Shown here: one piece after another, positions 23,797-31,529 of the stretch
Position numbering within the stretch: position 1 is the stretch's first letter
Layout: each line of letters starts with the position of its first letter
Assembly: GCA_020444165.1 (NCBI GenBank)
Contig: JAHLLK010000054.1
Location: 1 to 40,669 of the forward strand
Length of the DNA stretch: 40,669 nt
Source: Deltaproteobacteria bacterium
GTDB lineage: Bacteria; Desulfobacterota; Desulfarculia; Desulfarculales; Desulfarculaceae
Direction: 5' to 3'
Program-made: the position numbers and the translations under genes
The notes under the pieces: generated by a model
Databases searched by the model: none
Seen by the model: only the letters and a program-made list of their open reading frames with translations
Told to the model about the DNA's origin: nothing

Positions 23797-25157
23797 TGGA
23801 AACCCCCTGGCGCAACCATATGGCCCGCTTCGTGACCGGGCTGGCCTGGCCCGCGGCCCCGGATGACGCCCGCCACCAGGTCAAGCGCTGCCTCCTGGAC
23901 TTTCTGGGGGTGGCCCTGGGGGCCGGCGACCTGGGCCTGGTGCCGGCGGTGCGGGGGATCCTGGGCTCCCTGGGCGGCACGCCCCAGGCTGGGGTCATCG
24001 GGGAGAAGCTGGGCCTGCCCGTCACCCAGGCCACCCTGTTGAACGGAGTCAAGGGGCATGCCCTGGACATGGACGACGGTCACCGCCGGGCGGCCTCCCA
24101 TCCCGCGGTGGTGGTGTTTCCGGCCCTGTTGGCCGCCGCGGAAATGGAAGATCGCGCGGGCGAGCGGCTTTTGGAAGCGGCGCTGGCCGGCTACGAGGTG
24201 CTGATCCACCTGGGCCTCCTGATGAACCCGGCCCACCTGAACCAGGGCTTTCACAGCACCGCGGCCCTGGGGGCCTTTGGGGCGGCGGCCGCGGTGGCCA
24301 AGGTGTTGGGCCTGGACCAGGCCCGCACGGCCGAGGCCCTGGCCCTGGCCGGGCTGGCCGGCGGCGGGCTCCTGGAAGTCTTGGCCAGCGGTCAGATGGC
24401 CAAGCCCTGGCAGACCGCCCGGGCTTCCCAGGCCGGGTTGTGGGCGGCGCTTCTGGCCCGCCAGGGCGGCCAGGGCCCGGAACTGATCCTGGAAGGCCCC
24501 CGCGGCTTTGTGCGGGCCTATGGCCAGCCCGCACCTGATCCCGGGGTGCTGGCCGGCCTGGGCCGGAAATTCGAAATCACCAAGGTTTACTTCAAGGTGC
24601 ACGCCGCCTGCCGCCATGTGCACTGCGCCCTGGACGCGGCCTTGGACTTGGTGCACGGCCAGGACCTGGACCCCGGGGAGATCACCGGCATCACCGTGGG
24701 CACCTACCGGGTGGCCCACGAACTGACCGGCGCCAACCGCCGGGCCGCCACCCCCCTGGCCGCCAAGTTCAGCCTGCCGGTGGCCCTGGCCCTGTGCCTC
24801 TTGCAGGGCCGCACCGGCCAGGGGTTGTTCGCGGCCGCGGACCTGGACGACCCGGCGGTGCACGCCCTGGCCGATCTGGTCAGGGTGGAGGTGGACCCGG
24901 CCAAGGAGGCGGCCTACCCCGGCCAGCGGGGGGCCTGGGTGCGGGTGGAGACCGGACGGGGCGTTTTTTCTTGCGATTACGCGCTGCCCCGCGGCGAGCC
25001 CGAGACGCCGCTGACCGACCAGGAGCTGGCCGGGAAATTCGCGGAGAACGCGGAACCCGTGCTGGGACCGGCGGGCGTGGCCAAGGTCACGGATCTGGTG
25101 TGGAACCTGGAGCGGAGCACGGCGCGGCAACTCATGGCCGCCCTGCGGACCAACTGA
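23796..25157 (+). CDS. MmgE/PrpD-family protein
   Basis: A 453-residue member of the MmgE/PrpD family, full length. The diagnostic block KGHALDMDDGHRRAASHPAVVVFPALLAAAE is near residues 87-116, and AACRHVHCALDAAL lies near 270. Known members dehydrate 2-methylcitrate (PrpD), decarboxylate cis-aconitate to itaconate, or epimerise iminodisuccinate; all act on branched di- or tricarboxylates. That matches the dicarboxylate enzymes that follow. ATG 23796 overlaps the previous stop (TGATG). The exact reaction is not determined by the sequence I can see. Confidence 0.9.
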   Translation: METPWRNHMARFVTGLAWPAAPDDARHQVKRCLLDFLGVALGAGDLGLVPAVRGILGSLGGTPQAGVIGEKLGLPVTQATLLNGVKGHALDMDDGHRRAASHPAVVVFPALLAAAEMEDRAGERLLEAALAGYEVLIHLGLLMNPAHLNQGFHSTAALGAFGAAAAVAKVLGLDQARTAEALALAGLAGGGLLEVLASGQMAKPWQTARASQAGLWAALLARQGGQGPELILEGPRGFVRAYGQPAPDPGVLAGLGRKFEITKVYFKVHAACRHVHCALDAALDLVHGQDLDPGEITGITVGTYRVAHELTGANRRAATPLAAKFSLPVALALCLLQGRTGQGLFAAADLDDPAVHALADLVRVEVDPAKEAAYPGQRGAWVRVETGRGVFSCDYALPRGEPETPLTDQELAGKFAENAEPVLGPAGVAKVTDLVWNLERSTARQLMAALRTN

Positions 25158-25197
25158 CGAACGGAATCTGGATTCGGGAAAAACCCGAGGAGACCAA

Positions 25198-26832
25198 ATG
25201 GCTTATCCCGAGGAAATGCAAGCTTCCCTGCACAGAGTGGCGGCCACCCGGGGCGCCCGGGCGCGGGTCAGCTTTCCCCGCCTGAACCCGGCGGAGAAGG
25301 ACGAGCTGCTCAAAGCCTTCCATCCGGACTACCGGCCGGAGGGCAAACAGGCCATTCGCATCGGCCCCAACCAGGGGGAGCAGGCTCCCCGGGAGTTGGT
25401 GCGCCTGTTGGAAGCCCCCAGCCTGGTGTCGCCGGACGAGGTGGACCCCGGCCGGGTGGATTGCGAGACCGACGTGCTGGTCCTCGGCGGCGGCGGCGGG
25501 GCGCTGACCGCGGCCCTCACCGCCCAGGAGGGCGGGGCCCGGGTCCTGGTGGCCACCAAACTCCGTATGGGCGACTCCAACACCATCATGGCCGAAGGCG
25601 GCATCGGGGCGGCCACCCAGCCCGAGGACAACCCGGTGGTGCACTACGTGGACACCATGACCGGGGGGCGGAACATGAACCTGCCCGAACTGGTGGAAGC
25701 CCTGGTCAACGACGCGCCCTTCATCGTGGCCTGGCTCACGGAGCTGGGGGTCAATTTCGACCGGCGGCCCGACGGCTCCTACTTCACCCACATGCCCGGC
25801 GGTCACTCCCGCCGGCGCTCCCACTCGGTCAAGGACCTCACCGGCCTGGAGATCATGCGGGTCTTGTGCGACGAGGTCCGGAGCCGGGAAATCCAGCTTT
25901 TGGAGTTCTCCCCGGCGGTGGAGCTCTTGCTGGACGGGGAAGGGCGCTGCGTGGGGGCCGTGCTCCTGAACCTGGACACCGGGAGGCATCTGGTGGTGCG
26001 GGCCAAGGTCACCATCCTGGCCACCGGCGGCATCGGCCGCCTGCACCCCATGGGCTTCCCCACCTCCAACCACTACGGGGCCACGGCCGACGGCCTGGTT
26101 TTGGCCTACCGGGCCGGGGCCCGGCTCCTCTACGTGGGCTACATCCAGTACCACCCCACGGGCACGGCCTGGCCGGAGCAGATGCTGGGTCTGCTCATCT
26201 CCGAGGCTCTCCGGGCCCAGGGGGCCCAGTTGGTCAACGCGGCGGGCGATATCTTCGTGGACCGCCTGGAGACCCGGGACGCCGTGTCCGCGGCCATTAT
26301 CCGCGAGTGCTCCGCCCGGGGCCAGGGGGCGCACACGCCCACCGGCATGACCGGGGTCTGGCTGGACACCCCCTTGATCGACCGGTTGGGCGGGCCGGGC
26401 ACGCTGCTGCGCCGTTTCGCCGGCATCCACAGCCGCTTTGCCAAGTACGACATCGACATCAGAGAGGAGCCGGTTCTGGTCTACCCCACCCAGCACTACC
26501 AGAACGGCGGGGTGGCCATCGACCGGGACGGCCGGACCGAGGTGGCGGGCCTGTACGCGGTGGGCGAGGTGGCCGGCGGGGTGCACGGGCACAACCGTCT
26601 GGGCTCCAACTCCCTGGTGGACATCTTCGTGTTCGGCCGGCGGGCCGGCCGCCACGCCGCGGCCCATCTGCCGGCCACGCCCGGGGGGGCGGCCTCCCTG
26701 GAGCACGTGCGGCGCCACCAGGCAGCCCTGGACGGGGCGGGCATCGTCTCGGACCTCACCAGTCCGCTCCTCTTGCCGGACTACCGCTTTGACAAGGCCC
26801 TGACCACCATCGAACACCTGCAGCAGGATTGA
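25198..26832 (+). CDS. FAD-dependent fumarate reductase/succinate dehydrogenase-like flavoprotein
   Basis: A 544-residue flavoprotein of the SdhA/FrdA/NadB superfamily. The dinucleotide motif DVLVLGGGGGALTAAL begins only near residue 92, after an unusual hydrophilic N-terminal extension. Substrate-site features are retained: QYHPTG, the Arg of DRLETRD, HYQNGG and GHNRLGSNSLVD. The flavin-tether position, where FrdA has His in SHT, reads DSNT (Asn128), so FAD is predicted to be non-covalent. It would interconvert a saturated and an unsaturated dicarboxylate. The electron partner begins one base after its stop codon. HdrC- and HdrB-like genes downstream recall archaeal thiol:fumarate reductase. 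Confidence 0.9.
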   Translation: MAYPEEMQASLHRVAATRGARARVSFPRLNPAEKDELLKAFHPDYRPEGKQAIRIGPNQGEQAPRELVRLLEAPSLVSPDEVDPGRVDCETDVLVLGGGGGALTAALTAQEGGARVLVATKLRMGDSNTIMAEGGIGAATQPEDNPVVHYVDTMTGGRNMNLPELVEALVNDAPFIVAWLTELGVNFDRRPDGSYFTHMPGGHSRRRSHSVKDLTGLEIMRVLCDEVRSREIQLLEFSPAVELLLDGEGRCVGAVLLNLDTGRHLVVRAKVTILATGGIGRLHPMGFPTSNHYGATADGLVLAYRAGARLLYVGYIQYHPTGTAWPEQMLGLLISEALRAQGAQLVNAAGDIFVDRLETRDAVSAAIIRECSARGQGAHTPTGMTGVWLDTPLIDRLGGPGTLLRRFAGIHSRFAKYDIDIREEPVLVYPTQHYQNGGVAIDRDGRTEVAGLYAVGEVAGGVHGHNRLGSNSLVDIFVFGRRAGRHAAAHLPATPGGAASLEHVRRHQAALDGAGIVSDLTSPLLLPDYRFDKALTTIEHLQQD

Positions 26833-26833
26833 G

Positions 26834-27541
26834 ATGCCGGCCATGGACGAGACAGGCCTCAGCAAGTTTATAGATATCAGCATCCTGGGCCGCGCCTACC
26901 AGGTGCCCCAGGGTCTCACCATCTTGAAGGCGTTGGAGTACGCGGGCTTCCGCCTGGTGCGGGGCTGTGGCTGCCGGGGCGGGGTCTGCGGCGCCTGCGT
27001 GACCGTGTACCGCCGCCAGGGGGATTTCCGCTTCCGCACCGGCCTGGCCTGCCAGACCGTGGTGGAGCCGGGCATGAACCTGGCCCAACTGCCTTTCGTG
27101 CCCCCCAACCGGGCGCTCTACGAGGTGGACGAACTGCCCCGGGGTGAGGGAGCCATTGCCGAGCTGTATCCCGAACTGATGCGCTGTGTGGCCTGCAACA
27201 CCTGCACCAAGGCCTGCCCCATGGACCTCCAGGTCATGGACTACATCGCGGCGGCCAAGCGGGGCGACTGGGCAGCGGTGACCGAGCTGTCCCTCGAGTG
27301 CGTGATGTGCGGCATGTGCGCCCTGCGCTGCCCGGCGGAGATCACCCAGTTCAACATCGCCCTGTTGATCCGGCGGCTGCACGGCAAGTCCCGGAGCGTG
27401 GCCGCCCATTTGCAACAGCGCCTGGCCGAGGTGGCCCGGGGCGATTACGCGGCCGAGCTGACCGCCCTGAAGGCGGCTTCGCCCGAAGAGATCTCGGACC
27501 GTTTCAGCGAGTTCCAGGCCAACCGGGGAGAGTCGGTGTGA
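26834..27541 (+). CDS. Fumarate reductase-type iron-sulfur subunit (2Fe-2S plus two 4Fe-4S)
   Basis: A 235-residue electron-transfer subunit. The N-terminal ferredoxin-like domain carries a 2Fe-2S set (Cys45/47, Cys52, Cys55, Cys73 in RGCGCRGGVCGAC...LAC). Two 4Fe-4S motifs follow: CVACNTCTKACP near residue 117 and CVMCGMCALRCP near 156. This arrangement matches TfrB/FrdB/SdhB families, but the C-terminal CCG domains found in archaeal TfrB are missing; separate HdrC- and HdrB-like genes occur 5 kb downstream. It starts one base after the flavoprotein gene and overlaps the next gene by four bases. It should pass electrons between the FAD subunit and another carrier. Confidence 0.9.
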   Translation: MPAMDETGLSKFIDISILGRAYQVPQGLTILKALEYAGFRLVRGCGCRGGVCGACVTVYRRQGDFRFRTGLACQTVVEPGMNLAQLPFVPPNRALYEVDELPRGEGAIAELYPELMRCVACNTCTKACPMDLQVMDYIAAAKRGDWAAVTELSLECVMCGMCALRCPAEITQFNIALLIRRLHGKSRSVAAHLQQRLAEVARGDYAAELTALKAASPEEISDRFSEFQANRGESV

Positions 27542-28101
27542 GCAATCCCCAGGCAAGCGCCGCACCCACGCCGCTGACCACCCCCCTCACCCCGGCGGTC
27601 ATCGCCGGGCTCCAGGTGGGCGAACCTATCGCCCTCAGCGGCCGCATCTACTGCGGCCGGGACGCGGTGCTGCCCCGCCTGGCCCGTCTGGCGGCCGAGG
27701 GCGGGGACGGCCTGGCCGCCCTCGGCGTGGACCTCACCGGCGCGGTGATCTTCCACACCGCGGTGAGCCCGGCCGGCATCGGCCCCACCACCAGCAACAA
27801 GGTGGAGATCGAGGGCAGCATCCCGGCCTTGTCCCAAGGCGGGGTGCGCCTGCACCTGGGCAAGGGCGCCCTGGGCCCGGCCACCGTGGCCGCCCTGGCC
27901 CAGGCGGGCAGCGTGTTCGCCATCACCCCGCCCCTGACCGCCCTGTTCAGCGCCTGCATCGTGTCCTCCCGGGTGGCGGCCTTCCCCGAGGAGGGCATGG
28001 AGGCCCTGTACGAGCTGGAGGTGCGGGACCTGCCGGCCATCATCGCGGTGGCCTCCGGCCGGAGCATCTTCGCTCCCCGGCCGGAGGAGGCGGTCGCATG
28101 A
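27538..28101 (+). CDS. Class I fumarase/tartrate dehydratase beta-subunit-like protein
   Basis: A 187-residue protein matching the C-terminal (beta) domain of class I hydro-lyases: LQVGEPIALSGRIYCGRDAV, GPTTSNK, LGKG and ELEVRDLPAII. GTG 27538 overlaps the preceding stop (GTGTGA) and GGGGAGAG serves as ribosome binding site. Two normally conserved positions differ: the RDxAH motif reads RDAVL, and the active-site Arg of GPTTxxRM is Lys in GPTTSNKV. Thr and the KG lysine remain. These changes point to an altered substrate rather than loss of function, since the operon is intact. The alpha subunit follows with a four-base overlap, which is reverse of the usual alpha-beta order. Confidence 0.85.
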   Translation: MSNPQASAAPTPLTTPLTPAVIAGLQVGEPIALSGRIYCGRDAVLPRLARLAAEGGDGLAALGVDLTGAVIFHTAVSPAGIGPTTSNKVEIEGSIPALSQGGVRLHLGKGALGPATVAALAQAGSVFAITPPLTALFSACIVSSRVAAFPEEGMEALYELEVRDLPAIIAVASGRSIFAPRPEEAVA

Positions 28102-28991
28102 CCACCATCCGGCCGGAGGATATCCGGGAGGCGGCCCGGGCCTGCCTGGTGCGGGCGGGCAGCCGCTTCCGCCCGGACCAGGAAGCGGCCTACGAGGCGG
28201 CCCTGGCCCGGGAGAGCAACCCCCGCGCCCGCTGGGTGCTGGAGGGAGTGTTGGCCAACGCCCGCCTCGCGGCCCGGAACCAATCTCCCCTGTGTGACGA
28301 CACCGGCATTCCCCATCTTTTCGTGGGCCTGGGCCAGGAAGCGGCCCTGCCGCCGGACTGGCTCTCCCTGGTGCACCAGGGCGTGGCCCAGGGCCTCACC
28401 GACCTGCCGGGCCGGCCCATGGCCGTGTTGGGTGACGACATCGCGCGTATCGAGCAAGCCCAGGGCCTCTCCCCGGACCCGGCGGACATGCTGCCCGCCC
28501 CGGCCATCGTGGAACCGCGGCCCGGCCCGGAACTGGAGCTGGCCGTGCTTCTGCTGGGCGGCGGGCCGGAGATCCGGGCCCGCACCCTCCGGGTGTTCCA
28601 CAAGCGGAGCGCGGACCATGTCTTGGCCGAGGCCGCGGCCTGGGCCGCCAAGGAAGCGGCCAGCCTGGGTTGCACCCCCCTGGTGGCGGCGCTGGGCATC
28701 GGGCGCAGCCACCAGGAGGCCGCGGCCCTGATGCTCCGGGCCATGGCCCGGGGCCGCTTCGACCGCCAAAGCCCCTGGGAGCAAAAAGTCACCGCGGCCA
28801 TCAACCAAACCCAGGTGGGGCCCTTGGGCCTGGGGGGCAGCAACACCTGCCTGGCCACCTTTTTGCAGATCGGCCCCCAGCGGGCCAGCGGGGTCCGCAT
28901 CGTGTGCCTGCGGCCCGGGTGCTGCTTCGAACCCCGGCGGGCCACGGTGCGGCTGGGACCGGAAGGCTGGCGATTTTCTGAACCGGCATGA
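28098..28991 (+). CDS. Class I fumarase/tartrate dehydratase alpha-subunit-like protein
   Basis: A 297-residue protein matching the 4Fe-4S alpha domain of class I hydro-lyases. The three expected cluster cysteines are visible: SPLCDDTGIP near residue 68, SLGCTPLVAALGIG near 193, and VCLRPGCCFEPRRA near 273. In most fumarases the first motif is CQDTG; here Gln is Asp. The NTGDNTP block of classical enzymes is absent and GFGSEN-type sequence reads GGGPEI. It probably adds or removes water on a dicarboxylate with a substituent, for example mesaconate to citramalate, although this is inference. The ATG overlaps the beta-subunit stop (ATGA). Confidence 0.85.
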   Translation: MTTIRPEDIREAARACLVRAGSRFRPDQEAAYEAALARESNPRARWVLEGVLANARLAARNQSPLCDDTGIPHLFVGLGQEAALPPDWLSLVHQGVAQGLTDLPGRPMAVLGDDIARIEQAQGLSPDPADMLPAPAIVEPRPGPELELAVLLLGGGPEIRARTLRVFHKRSADHVLAEAAAWAAKEAASLGCTPLVAALGIGRSHQEAAALMLRAMARGRFDRQSPWEQKVTAAINQTQVGPLGLGGSNTCLATFLQIGPQRASGVRIVCLRPGCCFEPRRATVRLGPEGWRFSEPA

Positions 28992-29054
28992 GGCCGCTGC
29001 CCGGGGCCGGACGCCCGGGGCAGGGCTCTCGGAATAGGAACTTAGGAGCTAGGC

Positions 29055-30599
29055 ATGGCTAGATTGTACGAACATCAGAGCAAAAAACTCCTGGCCCAGG
29101 GGGGCCTCACCATCCCCCGCGGCCGGGTGGCCGCCAGCCCGGAGGAGGCGGCGGAGATCGCCGTCGAGTTGGGCGGCCCGGTGGTGGTCAAGGCCCAGGC
29201 CTGGGTCACCGGCCGGGCCTCGGCCGGGGGGGTGCGTTTTGCCGACGATCCGCCGGCAGCCCGGGAAGCGGCCGCGGCCATCATCGGCATGCAGCTCAAG
29301 AACTTCACGGTGCAGGAAGTCCTGGTGGAGGAGCGCCTGGACTTGGCCCGCGAGATGTACGTGGGGCTCATCATCGACGACACCCTGAAATGCCCCCGCC
29401 TCATCTTCAGCAGCCTGGGCGGCACCGGTATCGAGGAGATCGCCCGGGAGCACCCGGACCAGGTGGTCCAGACCCCGGTGGACATCACCCAGGGCCTGTG
29501 GGAGTACCAGGCCCGCGACCTGCTCTGCCGCCTGGATATCCGGGGCGAGCTGCAAGGCAAGCTGACCAAGGCCCTGGTGGCCTTTTACCGGGTCTGCCGC
29601 CGTCACGAGGCCCGCTCGGCCGAGATCAATCCCCTGGTGCTCACGGCTGACGGCCGGGTGCTGGCCGCGGACTGCCACATGGCCATTGACGACTACGCAG
29701 TGTTCCGTCACCCGGACCTGGGCATCGATATCGCCCGGGAGTTCGACCGCCCGGCCACGCCGCTGGAGAAGGCGGCCTACCAGGTGGAAGCGGGGGATCA
29801 CCGCGGCACCTTCTACTTCCTGCAGATGGCCGAGAACTACCCGGCTGGGAGCCGCCACGTGGGCTTCCACGGCGCCGGCGGCGGCGGCTCCATGATGTCC
29901 ATGGACGCGCTGTTGCGCCAGGGGTTCCACATCGCCAACTTCTGCGACACCAGCGGCAACCCCTCGGCCTCCAAGGTCTACCGGGCGGCCCGCATCATCC
30001 TGTCCCAGCCTAACCTCGACGCCTACTTCGCCTCGGGCTCCGGGGTGGCCAGCCAGGAGCAATACCACTCGGCCCGGGGCCTGGTGAAGGCGTTCCGGGA
30101 GGTGAACCTGAGCCTGCCGGCGGTAATCCGCATCGGGGGCAATTCCGAGCGCCAGGCCATGGAGATTCTGGCCGCGGGCACGGCGGACCTGCCGGGCCGG
30201 GTGGAGGCCTTTGGCCGGGACACCTCGGCGGTGCACTGCGCGGGGCGCCTCGTGGAGCTGGTGGACGGCTGGGACTACCAGGCCGCGCCGCCCCCGCCGC
30301 CGGCCCCCCGGCCGCCGGAGGATGCCTACAGCTTCGACACCATTACCGGCAGCCTGCACATCGACCACGCCGCTTGCCTGGCCTGTGCGAACCAGCCCTG
30401 CGTGGCCGCCTGCCCGGCCGGGGTGCTCCGGCTGGAGGACGGGCGGCCGGTGCTGGCGCTTAGCCCCGCGGACGTCAGGCGCGGCCGCTGCACCGAGTGC
30501 CTGGCCTGCGAGCTGGCCTGCCAGTTCGAGGGTCGGGGCGCGCTATTCATCGAGCTTCCCATCCCGGGGCTGCCTGCCTCCCCCGGCCAGGGAGAATGA
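29055..30599 (+). CDS. SucC-like ATP-grasp CoA-ligase subunit fused to a 2x4Fe-4S ferredoxin domain
   Basis: A 514-residue fusion. Residues 1 to about 410 are an ATP-grasp plus CoA-ligase beta subunit (LYEHQSKKLLAQGGL, VVVKAQAW, EINPLVLTADG for Mg binding, FHGAGGGG). The later part (ANFCDTSGNPSASKVYRAARIIL...FASGSGVASQEQY) is closer in pattern to the ATP-citrate lyase N-terminal half than to succinyl-CoA synthetase. A Pro-rich linker (about 415-425) leads to a ferredoxin domain with CLACANQPCVAACP and CTECLACELACQ. I know of no standard SucC with this tail. It is followed seven bases later by the SucD-like gene. The substrate is probably a hydroxylated or branched dicarboxylate. Confidence 0.9.
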   Translation: MARLYEHQSKKLLAQGGLTIPRGRVAASPEEAAEIAVELGGPVVVKAQAWVTGRASAGGVRFADDPPAAREAAAAIIGMQLKNFTVQEVLVEERLDLAREMYVGLIIDDTLKCPRLIFSSLGGTGIEEIAREHPDQVVQTPVDITQGLWEYQARDLLCRLDIRGELQGKLTKALVAFYRVCRRHEARSAEINPLVLTADGRVLAADCHMAIDDYAVFRHPDLGIDIAREFDRPATPLEKAAYQVEAGDHRGTFYFLQMAENYPAGSRHVGFHGAGGGGSMMSMDALLRQGFHIANFCDTSGNPSASKVYRAARIILSQPNLDAYFASGSGVASQEQYHSARGLVKAFREVNLSLPAVIRIGGNSERQAMEILAAGTADLPGRVEAFGRDTSAVHCAGRLVELVDGWDYQAAPPPPPAPRPPEDAYSFDTITGSLHIDHAACLACANQPCVAACPAGVLRLEDGRPVLALSPADVRRGRCTECLACELACQFEGRGALFIELPIPGLPASPGQGE

Positions 30600-30605
30600 T
30601 CAGCC

Positions 30606-31529
30606 ATGTCTTTGTTATTCGACGAAAAAACCAAGGTGGTCATCCAGGGCATCACCGGCCGGGAAGGCCAGGCCCGCGCCCTGTTGATGAAGGAATACGG
30701 CACCAACGTGGTGGCCGGGGTCACCCCCGGCCGGGCGGGCCAGAACGTGCACGGGGTGCCGGTGTTCGACACGGTGCAGGAAGCGGTGGATCAAGTGGGG
30801 CCTTTGGAGGCCAGCGTGATCTTCATCCCGGCCGCCCTGTGCAAGGCCGCGGCCTTTGAGGCCATCGACGCCGGGGTCAAGCTCCTGGTGATCGTGCCGG
30901 ACCGGGTGCCGCTCTATGACGTCTTGGAGATCGCGGCCCACGCCCAGGCCAAGGGCGCCCGCTTCGTGGGGCCCAACACCCTGGGCATGATCACCCCGGG
31001 CCGGGCGGTGCTGGGCATGATCGGCGGCCGGGCGGCCTCGGCCCGGGACTGGTTCAAGGTGGGCCCGGTGGGCGTGGCCTCCCGCAGCGGCGGCATGACC
31101 ACCGCGGTGTCCTATTACCTGGGCCGGGCCGGCGTGGGGCTCAGCCGGGTGATCCACGTGGGCGGCGACTCGGTGGTGGGCTCGCCCCACCCGGATGTGA
31201 TGCTGGCCCTGGAGGCCGACCCCGGGACCAAGGCCGTGGTGATGCTGGGCGAGATCGGCACCACCCAAGAGGAACGGGTGGCCGAGCTTCGGGAGACCGG
31301 GCGCTTCACCAAACCCCTGGTGGCCTGGATCGGCGGGGCGGCGGCCAAGTCGGGCACCCGCTTCTCGCACGCCGGGGCCATCGTGGAGGGCGGGCGCGGC
31401 TCCTGGGACGGCAAGGTGGCCCGCCTCCAGGAGGCCGGGGCCCGGGTGGTGGAAAACTTCGACGACATACCCCAGGTGACCAGCCAATTGCTGGCTGAAA
31501 TGGGGATAAAGGGGCAGGTGAACCCATGA
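30606..31529 (+). CDS. SucD-like CoA-ligase alpha subunit
   Basis: A 307-residue protein with the CoA-binding Rossmann domain (VVIQGITGREGQARALLMKEYGTNVVAGVTPGRAG) and the ligase domain. The phosphohistidine is His255 in RFSHAGAIVEGGRGS. Other standard blocks are GPNTLGMITPG, SRSGGMTTAVS and MLGEIGTTQEE. With the SucC-like partner it would form an acyl-CoA with ATP or GTP hydrolysis via phosphohistidine, or run in reverse to make ATP. Its stop overlaps the start of the citryl-CoA-lyase-like gene by four bases, which ties ligation and cleavage together. Confidence 0.92.
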   Translation: MSLLFDEKTKVVIQGITGREGQARALLMKEYGTNVVAGVTPGRAGQNVHGVPVFDTVQEAVDQVGPLEASVIFIPAALCKAAAFEAIDAGVKLLVIVPDRVPLYDVLEIAAHAQAKGARFVGPNTLGMITPGRAVLGMIGGRAASARDWFKVGPVGVASRSGGMTTAVSYYLGRAGVGLSRVIHVGGDSVVGSPHPDVMLALEADPGTKAVVMLGEIGTTQEERVAELRETGRFTKPLVAWIGGAAAKSGTRFSHAGAIVEGGRGSWDGKVARLQEAGARVVENFDDIPQVTSQLLAEMGIKGQVNP

